Source: Plenodomus lindquistii (lineage: Eukaryota > Ascomycota > Dothideomycetes > Pleosporales > Leptosphaeriaceae). From it: a stretch of DNA of 64,000 nt. Shown here one piece after another: positions 1 through 10,393 of this stretch (within the stretch, counting starts at the first letter, position 1; the number at the start of each line of letters is the position of its first letter). The position numbers and the translations under genes are program-made. Under the pieces are notes generated by a model, which saw only the letters and a list, made by a program, of their open reading frames with translations, made no database searches and was not told the origin of the DNA. The stretch is taken from NCBI GenBank assembly GCA_025504975.1, contig JANUWI010000003.1, positions 2,232,001 to 2,296,000 of the forward strand, read 5' to 3'.

Positions 1-1550
1 CTTCTTGACAGGGGCTGGGGCGTTCGCAGGAGGTTGTAGCCAACCCTTGGAACGGAGATCATCGACACGTTGCTCAATCTTACTGACACCGTCGATATCG
101 GCAAACTCCTCCTCGTGCTGCGCCTTAATGTCGTGGTCAAGCTTCCGTACCAAGCGCTCTGCAAGCTCGAGATCACGTTCAATTCTCTCTGGGGCGGAGA
201 AGAGATCCCACAGTGCCTTTTTGCGCGGAGCTGCAGGTGGCTCGTGTATACCCACATGACAGGTGAAGTTACCTCGCACATCGTCATTTACGGTTTTACC
301 ATTAAGAGCTTCCAACGCCTTCTGGGCAGTCCCAAGAGATCCCTCGGGAACATCGGGCTTATCTTCGACGGCACCATCTTCATTGTCCTCGTCGCGTGCA
401 TCGCCGCGGTCGTCGATGACCATAGGTTGGTCGTCACTTGGGTTGAGGATGACCCAGCCGATGCGGTGACACTTTTTAAGAGGATTGGGATCGCTCAAGC
501 TCAACCACTTGAACCCGCCGGGACCTTCACCTAGATGTTCTTTACAGAATTCTTCCACCTTTTCACGGTTGACAGTAGGCGCAATTGTCTTGATGAGCAA
601 CGTTGGTTGGAACGCGGATTCGTCGCGAATCTCGCCGCCTTTACATGGCAGCAAGTCGCCCACGCCCAAAACTTCATTGGCAGCAGTAGTTTCGCCTTCT
701 TCTTTTTCGACGATACCGCCAGCGCCATTGGAGTCGTTCTTATAGATGCCCTCGAGCGTGAACTCATCGTAGTAGCCCTCCTCCAGTTGTCGTTCCCAGT
801 CGGCATAGATGGCGTGGCGATAGTTTCGTAGCTTCTCCTTGAAAGCCAGATCATATTCGGGATCATAGCGCTCCTTGAACCACTCCTCGCCTTTGTGCTT
901 GTCAACAAAGTGCTTGGCCATTTGCACTTGCAGCTTCTCCTTGTATTCATCGTACGCAGCTTGGATCTGCTCGCGCTCTTTCGTGCGCTCTTCTCGAGCC
1001 TCGCGATCTCCCTTCAGAACTGGCTTCCGACCTCCATTCTTGGCGCGCTCCTTTTCTTCCTTCATGACCTGCTCTACGCGCCACCACTCCGCAAAGTAGT
1101 TGAAGCCAACCTGATATTCCAAAGTCATAGGGTTTGGAATCGGGTTGGTAGTGAATGTGGGTGCAAAGCTGTCCTGGCCTGGGACGTAGCGGTCAATGCC
1201 AGCCTGCACTGGCGGGGGCGAAGAACGGCGCCTACCGCCATCGCGTCGTGGACCGTCGTAGTCGCGTGTGCGATCTGGTTGGTAACGATCGATGTTCTGA
1301 GGTGAGCGCGAGCGCCGCCTGGGAGCTCTGCGATCTCCTGGTCCTGGAGGGCGCGTTAGTCTTGTCCGGGCTTATGTTGAGTTCGCAACAGGCGGTGACG
1401 TGGCAAACTTTAGGGAACTCACCAGGTGATCGGCGTCTATACGCGTCGGCTGGGGGCCTTGAGTCCTCGTGTGTGCTGCTCGATTCATCAGTACTGCATC
1501 GGAAGATTATGCAAGAGAGAGCCGAGGCAACCGTACATATAAGAGTCCAT
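1..1550 (-). CDS. ARS2: ARS2/SERRATE (Pir2-like) zinc-finger RNA-processing protein, 5' part
   Basis: Partial: the C-terminal part lies beyond the left edge. The model has exons 1550-1537, 1475-1423 and 1343-<1, with introns GTACGG..GAGCAG and GTGAGT..CTCCAG, and phases agree. It reads MDSY, then an Arg/Ser/Pro-rich tail (RRRSPGPGDRRAPRRRSRSP), then the conserved N-terminal helical block (around NPMTLEYQVGFNYFAEWW and WFKERYDPEYD), then the region ending in KCHRIGWVILNPSD that is typical of Serrate/Ars2. About 470 codons are visible. Ars2 is a nuclear scaffold linking the cap-binding complex to RNA decay and small-RNA pathways (family knowledge; S. pombe Pir2 acts with the RNA-elimination machinery). 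The start is inferred: the first coding exon is only 14 nt, so the very N-terminus is less certain than the family call. It is divergent from the TspO gene. Confidence 0.85.
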
Positions 1551-2413
1551 TGTGCCGGATTAAAGGCTTGTCGGAGCTGGGTCCGAGTGAGATGGTCGAG
1601 TGCTGGTGAGGCCGAGGCTGATGGTCCTCAGGAGGTTCGCGTACGCGACAACTCGACTGCAGGCGCAAGACACGTCGAGGGTGCTTGCTTGGAGGCACTA
1701 TCTCGCCGGGAGTGTGCGCTGTGTCGGGGCTGATGCGCGACAGGCAATTGTGGCGGGTAGCTGTTTGCCATGATGGCGCCGTCAGAGAGGGAACAAACAA
1801 GAGACAAGAAGACGAGGGCAGGGCGCGTTAGTAACGAGCATAGAAGCGTGGATCCAAAAAGGTAACAAGAAGGCGACTGCGCGCCGTGCGATTGACCACA
1901 GGCGGGCAGCGCGGCAAGAAGAGAAGGTCAGCGCAGAGGCAGCTGGGTGAGGCCGGAGCCGCACGACCGCGTGGACAGAGCTATGGGGAGCTAGGGTGAC
2001 GGCTGTACAAGAGGGAAAAGGGTACGAACAAGGGCGGGCTGCAAAGACGAGAGGCTGTTGCACTCACAGTGTGCTGAAGAGGCTCCCGGGCAAAGTGATG
2101 CCGGTGGAGGATGCGGCGATGGCAGAGGGAGCGAGTGAATGCGTGAGGTTGGTCACTGGAGCGCCCGAGGGCAGTGAAACGGGCTAGCGCAATCGTCACG
2201 GAACTCCAGTCTCCAGCACGGAGTGAACGGGCGCGGCAAGTGGAGCTTCGCTCGACGCGTGCCCTCGCGCCTCACCGCGGCGGCTGTGATTGGTTAGCAC
2301 TCGGACACATTCTTCCATGGTGAGATATCTGGAGACGTTGCGGCGAGCGGCAAGAATTGGCCATGGTCATGTAAAGTCGACTGTGACGCTTGCACATCTC
2401 ATCGACATTCACC
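1551..2413. other. Divergent intergenic region ARS2 / TspO
   Basis: This 863-bp stretch holds the 5' leaders and promoters of two divergent genes. It is GC-rich. The short ORFs in it overlap in all frames and look non-coding. I saw no clear TATA box or repeat. Confidence 0.5.
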
Positions 2414-3151
2414 ATGACGAGCTACATCCCCAGCCTGACCCTGCCAAGCTTTGCTTTTGAGAATCCAGCCGTCGCCATTCTGCTGCCTGTCGTCTGCGGG
2501 ACAGCTACTGGCTTTGCGATTAGTCGTGAGTCTCCCATCAGAAGCAGCGGCCTCTTCGTGTGGCCAGATAGTGCAGCTTGTTGATGTCGATGCAGCAAGC
2601 GTCTCCCAGACAGCCTACCGCACGCTCAAGCAGCCGCCCCTGCATCCGCCTGGCTATGTCTTTGGCCCAGTGTGGACAGCTTTGTATGCGACCATGGGTT
2701 ACACAGCCTACCGTGCATACACCACTGGAGTGTCGTCTGTCAACCCTCAGACCGTCGCTCTTGCCAAGGTACGACGCACCTGCCACATGCAACGATTCGA
2801 TCACCTGATCTGACTCGAAAACACCTGCAGCACGGAGCTACGCTTTACACCATCCAGCTTGCGTTGAACGTTCTTTGGACCCCTCTCTACTTTGGCATGG
2901 GCCGCCCTATCGCTGCTACAGTCGACATACTTGCTCTAGGCGGTACAGTCGCCAGCCTGGCCAACATATGGGGACAAGTTGACCCTACCTGCGGCTGGCT
3001 GCTCACCCCATACTTGGCATGGCTCAGCTTTGCAACCTATCTCTGTGTCAGTACTCCAACTAGAACCTGATGAATAGTAAGCTAACGAGATCAGGCTGGA
3101 TCTGGCTATCTTAACAACTGGGACTTTAAGACAACCTTGAAGAAGGACTAG
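2414..3151 (+). CDS. tspO: TspO/MBR family membrane protein (translocator protein homologue)
   Basis: Four exons: 2414-2525, 2596-2768, 2831-3046 and 3095-3151. The introns (GTGAGT..GCAG, GTACGA..GCAG, GTCAGT..TCAG) keep phase and give 185 aa. The signature QPPLHPPGYVFGPVWTALY (about residues 55-73) followed by GYTAYRAY and LNVLWTPLYFGMGRP is diagnostic for TspO/MBR, the family of the peripheral benzodiazepine receptor. The usual five transmembrane helices fit the hydrophobic segments. The family binds porphyrins and cholesterol-like ligands and sits in outer mitochondrial or other membranes; the role in fungi is not well defined. The chosen ATG follows CACC. An upstream in-frame codon at 2390 is not ATG. 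Length is close to the usual 160-190 aa, and no defect was seen. Confidence 0.92.
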
Positions 3152-3831
3152 TCGAAGCGTGAAGACCATGCTTGAGTTCTCGGCCCAATAGTCATGATTG
3201 AAGCACTCGGCAATCATCAGTTCCCGCCTATATTCAGTCACAAAAACAATCAAGGGACATTACCACCACATCTCACCGTTATCAACTATGCAGTATCACA
3301 AATCAGAGCAACCTCGACATTGTCAACCCGCACCAGTCACTCCGTGTGTATCTCAACGCAGACAGACCTGGCACAGCCTGTATTGACACGGATGCTTTCG
3401 CTGTGACTGATGTTTGGAACTCGATGCATTACATCTGCATACCATCTGCACGCTCGGCCCGCCCCGCAACACTACTGCACCCCAGCATGCTTCCCCATGT
3501 ACTAACTCATATCGACTCCGCTCTGCGCTGCCGCGAGACCTTCGTACCATTTTCAGGCTTTCGACTATCACAAAAGGGGAAACACATCGACTTGTTGTGG
3601 GGTACGACCACGATTCCGGGCCAACGAAGTTGCGAGTCCCACTGTAAGCAATAAAGTCCACTGTATCGTTGGCCTACGCAAGACCCTCACGGCTTTATGC
3701 AACTATTCTAGCTCCCAGACATACAGTCAAATGGCTCTCCTGGACTTCTCCTGCTTTCATCATGCGCTTCAGCCTCACTCACTCACAAAGCTCGCTACAG
3801 GCACATTCTTACATCATCAACATCCCCCAAT
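3152..3831. other. Intergenic region, no gene seen
   Basis: These 680 bp between the TspO stop and the next start hold a 3' UTR and a promoter. Overlapping short ORFs on both strands have no recognisable product. Confidence 0.5.
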
Positions 3832-4398
3832 ATGTCCCTACATGTCTTCTACGACTGCGCTCGCGAAGTACCTCAGCTACTTTCTCAGCTGCCATACGTC
3901 TTCGCTCGACGTACCCTAAAGACCCAAGAAGAGCGAGACGCCGCGTGAGTCCACCTCACCAACCCCCCTTTTCTAAATCCACAAAACTAAACACCAGATC
4001 ACAGCGCCATCCACAACAGCACAGCCTCGCCCCTCCTCCAGCTACCCCCAGAGATACGACAAATTATCTTCGAATACGCCCTTGGCAACCGCTACATCCA
4101 CGTAGCCCCAATCTTCGCATACGACTCGCACGACACACCGAACCAGCTCTCCCTCCCCCTCGTCTGCACCCAGATTTACGCAGAGTCGCAGCCCATCCTA
4201 CGGTCGTGTACGTTCTTCAGATTTGACCATGTCTCTGAGCTGCGGAATTGGGTGACTAGACGCTCGCGGATGCGAGCTGAGGCGATTCGGAATGTTGTGA
4301 TTAAGGGTTCAGTGAAGGAGTTTGTTGAATTGCCAGCTTATTTTTCACCGAGGTCGATAGAATTTTATTTGCCGAATGCGAGGGTCATGGAGTATTAA
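3832..4398 (+). CDS. F-box-like (LPPEIR motif) hypothetical protein
   Basis: Two exons, 3832-3944 and 4005-4398. The intron GTGAGT..TCACAG joins ERDAA to AIHNSTAS in phase, giving 168 aa. Residues about 48-64 read LLQLPPEIRQIIFEYALG. This is the motif that opens the large ascomycete family of F-box-like or 'DUF-type' proteins, followed by the usual LPLVCTQIYAESQPILRSCTFF element. True F-box proteins recruit substrates to SCF ubiquitin ligases. For this subfamily that role is only an inference, and no second domain (LRR, WD40) is present. The window contains two further members of the same motif family, at 39.6 and 41.3 kb. The nearest AG, six bases upstream, would break the frame, so the acceptor choice is fairly secure. 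Confidence 0.75.
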
Positions 4399-6200
4399 CG
4401 TTGGCGTGGCATGCATTACGATGGGTGTCTGCGATGTCGGTTGGAGTATGAAGAAGCTGGTATTAATAGATTGATTCACCCACCCAAGTCACCGTGGTTG
4501 GCACGATACATCAGGAGGTTGACTAGAACTGACTGGTCATTTTTTTTTACGTAAAGACATTACATCACATAGCGCGGCATTTGCTTGAAGGGCTTATAAT
4601 TGAAACTTTTTGCTGTATTCATCTGCTTCGTCATAAATCGAGCTGGGTATACATCGCCTACATCTTTACAGCAGTACTACTAAACCACGCCCCTATTCAT
4701 CGTAACTCCAGAACGATAAAATGCATTGCTCGTGTAAGAAACTACGAATTCTAAACAGAATATAAGAGCAAGTTTAACGCGCAACTTTGCATCTACCTCT
4801 GCCTTACCTGCCTTCCCACCCACACGCCTTGCTCTATAATAAAGAAATGAAATATCTCCTTTTCTCTATTTATATCCTACCTAATCAACTCATTAGCATC
4901 CTAACAGCAAGGCTAATCTTATCCCAAGCGACGGCGTGCCTTGGGTTCTTAGATAAATGCCATGCTACATTGCCACCCGCAGTGCTCGTAGGTTCAAGCA
5001 AACCTTTCCTTCACTCTTAGCTACGCTACGAATTCCACCCAACAAATCAAGTACCTACTTTTCTTTTTACTCTACTATATTCTCGTTGGCTTACAGTGGG
5101 CACGCACGACTGGCTTTAATTTTTCCTTTGCGTTACAAATGCAGCATGTTTCGTGTTGGGATACTACATGAGCTACGCAACAATCATCACGTAGCTTGTT
5201 AGAGACTCACTTGGTTCTAAGCAGTCATATATGTGTGTACGCTTTTGCTATGCATATTTCGTCGACTACATCTAGGCGCGATACTCGACGTGTTATTACT
5301 GCGAATGTTTTTTTTTTGTAGCGTTGATGCAGTAAGGGGCTAAATGTACAGTTGCAATTACCGGTAGTGCAAGTTAGTCGGGATATGCATTTGCCAACGT
5401 ATACGCGACATAATATCAAGTACGTATATGTACGGTAATAAACCTCGGCAACGAAGATGAGCAACGAGTTGTTAATGTTGAGAAAGACGCAAACACTTGC
5501 TACGCGTGTAGGACGTAGTCACGCGTAGCAGCAAGGTGAATAAAAGTTTTACAAGTAATTATTTCCCCGTTCTGTTCTGTTCTGTTCTGTTCACGCTGAT
5601 AGTAAGTATATGTATACCTATATACTCTGCGAAATATCTCCTCTCATGCCTAACTAATTACATTGCACTACACTCTAGTAGCTCAGCACGGCGCGACAAC
5701 CCACATGGCGAAGCTGCTGCTGCCACACGACATCTCCCCTACCCCCCACCCTTCCTTCCATACGAGACCAGTGCACCCACAATATTGAAGTAGTACCCGA
5801 AAATAAGAGAAACCAGATACATACCAACATACATCCCAAAGACCTCTCAAACCAACAAAGTAAAACAGAACCCACACAGTTCGCAGAGCAGGGGATGGGA
5901 TATAAACACGTAAAAAGTGGAGAATGGGGACTGACTACTAATATTGCTCCAGATGAAAATGCCATACGCGGACTTGGTGAGCGAAACAATGGGATAAGAA
6001 CACAGACAGAGGGCGAGGCGACGGGGCGAGGAAGGGAGCGGGCGACGGGAGACGGGAGACGGGAGGGGGGTATAAAGAGGTAAGGGGTTGTCTGTTGCGA
6101 TGGAAGAATAAATCTGTATATATGTGTGTGTATGTGTGTGCGGGTCGTAAGAGCGTGGGATAGTGATGGGATGGGGATATGAAGGGATTGACCACGCAGC
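4399..6200. other. Gene-poor, AT-rich convergent intergenic region
   Basis: This 1.8-kb stretch lies between two convergent 3' ends. It is visibly more AT-rich than its neighbours, above all at 4540-5700, and has homopolymer runs. No ORF in it resembles a protein. It contains a TCTGT pentanucleotide microsatellite, a GT-rich run near 6115-6145 and a GACGGGA-type purine run near 6030-6070. An old, mutated insertion is possible, but nothing recognisable remains. Confidence 0.5.
5569..5592. repeat. (TCTGT)n microsatellite
   Basis: Four perfect copies of the pentamer TCTGT, flanked by partial copies, within the AT-rich intergenic region. Confidence 0.9.
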
Positions 6201-7614
6201 TCACGGCCACCAGTTCATTTTCTTGTAGCTTTCGATGATTTCCTCGACGCCGGCTTTGGTGAGTTTCTCGTGCTTGTATCTGTGGGCTTGTGTGTTAGCG
6301 GTCGTGACTTGAATGCGGGGGTCTTGTACGACGGGGGCACGTACGTGAAACCGGTTTCCTTTTCAAACGCGGTGCCGTCCATACTCATGTCTAGATCGCG
6401 TAGTAGCTCCTTCTCCATGAATGGGCTAAGCGGTGTCGATTGGTTGATGCCTGCTTGTTGTTGTAATTCCGCCCACGGATCCAGTGTTTCGTCGTTGACC
6501 TCGTCGACAACGTGATCGAGGTTTAGCCGTGCAAATGCCGAGATAAGCGTGCCGTGGAAGCCCGTCTCAATTCCAAAGATCTCCTGCATAATCGTCGAAG
6601 TATGTTTTTGCGCTAGTCCAGAATATTAGCAAAGTAAATTCTCCAACACACACCAACCAGACACGGCAATGTGGCACTCACAAGTATTCCCATGGTCTAC
6701 AATGTTGAATGTTGGCGGCGGCCTCCTCGCCGCAGACCCCTTCTGATACCACTCCGCACCGTGCCAGAGCGCCCTTACCAGATCCTCGATATGCACCGTG
6801 TTGGTCCTCAGATCGTCCTTCCACAGATACCGCATCTCCTTCTTCTTGCTCTGATAGACTCTGGCCATGCACACCATTGTCGACATGAACGTCTTGGTAT
6901 ACGGCCCATATACATTCGGCAGCCTAAACACCAGCAAATTCAGCCCCTCGATTTTGGCCAAGTCCTCCTCGGCCTTGAGCTTCCACTTTGCCTTGTTGTT
7001 CCACGGTTTCAGCTTATCCGTTTCTTTGCGCGGGGCCACATCGGATTTGTACACCATGCCCGTGGACAGCTCGACGAAGCATTTGACCTTTCGTTTGGCG
7101 GCTTCGCGGCCGATGGTCATGGAGAGGCCGTGCGAGCGTAGTTCGTAGACTTTTTCTTCTTGGGAGAAGCGTGTTTCGCCGCCGCAGTTGAAGATGTAGT
7201 CGAATTCCTTGCCGTTTTCACGGTCGAATATTCGCGGGAGGGCTCCTGTTTGGGGGCGGGAATGTCAGTATGTGGGGAGTTATGAAAATGGGGCGGGTCG
7301 TGGTACGCACTTTCTTGCGCGGCGTCTGCCTGCATGAAGCGCTCTCTCGAGCAGGCCTCCTTGAACTCTGGAGCCAGCCATGACAGCTCTGGTAATTGTT
7401 TGTCGACGATGCGGATCTGCGAGGCGAGGTTGTTGTCATGGAGGTACTTTGTAAGGTGTCGTCCGGTGTATCCTAAGGCAGACTTGTCAGTGCCCCTCTC
7501 TCCCAAACTACCGGTGTGCAGAGAGCAAAAACGGGAGCGCCTACCCAAGCCTCCTATTATCAGCACCGCCGGTTTCTCTCCCGTTGCCGCCGCAGCGGCT
7601 TGTTCCACAGCCAT
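6201..7614 (-). CDS. NAD-dependent epimerase/dehydratase (extended SDR)
   Basis: Five exons: 7614-7545, 7472-7311, 7245-6682, 6612-6345 and 6279-6201. Phases agree and give 380 aa. The Rossmann motif is split by intron 1: VLIIGGLG, then YTGRHLTKYL (GxxGxxG, about residues 17-34). Then follow EFDYIFNCGGETRF, the YKSD-type active-site region after CFVELSTGMVYKS, and the substrate-side stretch LLVFRLPNVYGPY, all features of extended short-chain dehydrogenases. The end, ESYKKMNWWP, is typical of this fungal subgroup. The sugar or steroid substrate cannot be read from sequence. ATG 7614 is the first methionine; the in-frame codon at 7629 is GTG. Intron 4 has a GCTAACA branch site and the last exon is short (79 nt). 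Its neighbours give no pathway hint. Confidence 0.87.
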
Positions 7615-9008
7615 ATCACACGTGCGCACAAGTCCAGATATGTATTTGTGTGCGCGGAATGTTCCTAGGGGGTATTGCTTTGGGCGCGGTCGGCGTGCGT
7701 TGGTGTGTAAACACCAACGCCAAGGTGGAGATGAACGTCGCTGATCAGGTCAGGCTCCGAAGCCCAGCGCTCAGACCGTGCCAGTGGCAAGCCGCGGATC
7801 AGACTGGGTCTTGGAATGTGCGCGGAGAGATTGCTTGCGGAACTGCTCGGGCAAGACCAGACGAAGCGCAATATCGCAGTTTGGTCTTGTATTAGCAAGA
7901 CACTGGTGTATTGCAAGAGGTGCTTAGCCGTGGATGCTGGAGCGGTGCACGGCAGGGCATCGATGTCATATAGTTCGCTCCCAATATGCGCGATTCATTG
8001 ACGTGCAGGGAGGGGAGTCAGGCCGGTATTTGTACACAGCATCTCGCAAGCAGCCACAATGTACAGGCAAAAGCGATTCTGTCAGTCCGGCCAAAGGGCG
8101 CCCATGGTGCAAGCCGTGTTCGGTGACAGAATAGACGGCGCTCACTACAAGCCATGGCGGGGGGACTTGTGGCTGAACCGACATGCACGCCATCGTGGTC
8201 CGCGCCGCAAGGCCAACCACACATGCCATTGCTTTTCCCGTAGTTCGCCTACATGTGCGGTGGATCACACGCCCAGGTCGCAGCTCGTGACCTGCAGGCG
8301 GCCTCCGAGCATTTGACAGCGATCGTCGCAGCGACGCGCCAGCGTCCTGTCGGAAATAACGTTTTCCGCTGTCTCCTTCCAGAACGTCAATGGCATCATC
8401 AAGACCTCGGGAGATGAACAATGCAACCCGGGCGCGGCGACTATCTACTTGTATGGTTCACGGCACGCTCCCGCACTGCTAGACCCTGACGGCGGGTCTC
8501 TCGAGCCTTCAGAAACGTCGGGTCGCATGACGACCCAAACTAGGAGACCTCGTTCAGGGGCGCAATATCGATTTTTTTTCTCTTCAGCTGGAGGAAGACT
8601 ACATCCCTTTGCGATTTTGCGGTTGTGTATACGTGCATGTCGCGCTTGGCTCTAGTAGCAAGGCCATCATCACGGCACAGTTCACAACCAGAATAGATAC
8701 AGGGTTAAACAACTCCAAGAACGGGGGGAAAAGCATACTAAATCACGGGAGGATTGATCACCCAGTCACAGTAGTCCCACTTCCCAATATCAAACCGTCT
8801 TATCAAATCAGGCCGTAACCCCACGGTAGCCTGTAGGTGGGCGATTGGAACCCGAAATCTTCCCAAATGCAAATATCAAAAATGGATGAAGCCTGACCTA
8901 CATAAACACTTGCCTAACTCATCCACTATTACAAAACAACCCGTCGAACTTGTCACAATCTTCTCGGCTTCTCACTCTGCCGACGCGAATCCGGCCCGAC
9001 GCCTGCAC

Positions 9009-9040
9009 ATGCACAAGCACAAGCACAAGCACAAGCAAAG
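9009..9040. repeat. (GCACAA)n hexamer tandem repeat
   Basis: About four consecutive GCACAA units, followed by a degenerate AAGCAAAGC repeat. Confidence 0.8.
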
Positions 9041-9879
9041 CAAGCAAAGCAAAAAGGAAAGAAAACAAACTTTTGTACCTGCGTAAGATCGTCCTCGGGT
9101 TACCTGCCGTGTTGTGTAGTACTAGATCTCGCTACGTGAGGCCGCGATCGTGATCAGCGTGTGTGAGCTATGTACGTCTGGTTATGCAACTCGCCGGGTT
9201 GATTCTTGCTTTTTTTTTGTTTGCTCGTACGCATTGACCTCTTGTCTGTCTTAGTCTGGAGGATCTGAGGAAAGCATGGGTTTAGCGCTGGGGTGGTGTT
9301 GGGTTGTGACGTACGTACTCTACTCGGAGAAGGCATCAGCGCTGAATCACACTGTTCTCCTACATGGAGATTCTATAGATCATAAGTATAACGATTAACA
9401 ACACAGGGCAAGTATGAATTACAATGCACACAGCATATAGTAGTTCCATTGGTTTTGTTTTGGAGTGTATTCATTGTACATCACACTCCTACTACAGTAT
9501 AACGGAATCCAACAACCTCATCCTAACAATCCTCCCAGCTACTAGTTACCACGGGGTCGGAAAAGATTCGCCACGATAGAATACAACATCATCTCCACCC
9601 GTCGCACACACACACCCACACCGCTACGCGTCCCTCAGCCCTAACACCACCACCCCATGCTTCTTCCTCGGGTGTGTAACACGATCTGCCACATCCCTCG
9701 TATCGACGCTTATCAAGGTTACACGTCCCAATCTCAACGAACATGGGCATTGATCAAATCTGCAGATACACACATTTCCACGTAAATCCGTACACCTACA
9801 TACGCCCTAAAAATGATCATGGTTACGCTACCTTACCCAGCACACGCATGTTTCTTCCAAACCTCGTCACTAAAGCTAT

Positions 9880-9922
9880 GTACTCGCGCACCCCGCCAAC
9901 CCGGAGGGGGGTGCGCGAGTAC
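9880..9922. repeat. Perfect inverted repeat, 15-bp arms, 13-nt loop
   Basis: Arm 9880-9894 (GTACTCGCGCACCCC) is the exact reverse complement of 9908-9922. The arms are GC-rich and would form a strong hairpin. It sits in the gene-free stretch, 0.5 kb beyond the 3' end of TOP1. Confidence 0.92.
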
Positions 9923-10393
9923 CCCTACTTCGCCTCACTTTTTCACAAGGACGTTGAACTGCACTAGCCAGTAATTGGAATGCTGTTTTCTGTGATTGAA
10001 TAATTTCTACTCTCTCTCTTTCTCTGTCGCTATTCTACATGTAGATAAGAGTGAAATAAAATCCGGGTTAACAAGATCCCCCCCATCCCCATGCTGGCCC
10101 ATGCATCTCACCACTGCCAAAGCAGCAAAGAGGGAGAAAAAAAAGCCCGCCATAGATATTGAGTGAGATAAATGATCGAATCAACCCTGGCGCCTGTATC
10201 AGACCATGTTCAGCCCTGATTTGAGCCACAGCCTACGCCTCTCCATGTAATGTGAATACAAACGTTGTACAAAAGATCCCGTCTTATGCTTTTCTTGCGC
10301 CCGAATGCAAAGATCCTACGAAGATGTCCGAAGACGGAAATGAAAACTCTGCTTCGTCCCGCGTGATGCGACTTGGCGGTGGATATCGTGCGT

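Larger units (their letters stand above)
7615..10393. other. 2.8-kb gene-free region with an inverted repeat and short tandem repeats
   Basis: This lies between the start of the epimerase gene and the 3' end of TOP1. The ORFs in it are short and mutually overlapping. The longest, 151 codons on the minus strand at 7966-8421, has no recognisable motif. It holds a GCACAA hexamer repeat near 9011-9036, a perfect inverted repeat at 9880-9922 and a CT-rich run near 10005-10030. No RNA gene was recognised. Confidence 0.5.

Noticed and set aside
7966..8421. 151-codon minus-strand ORF
   Set aside because: Arg/Ala/Pro-rich composition without motif, in GC-rich sequence with overlapping ORFs in other frames.
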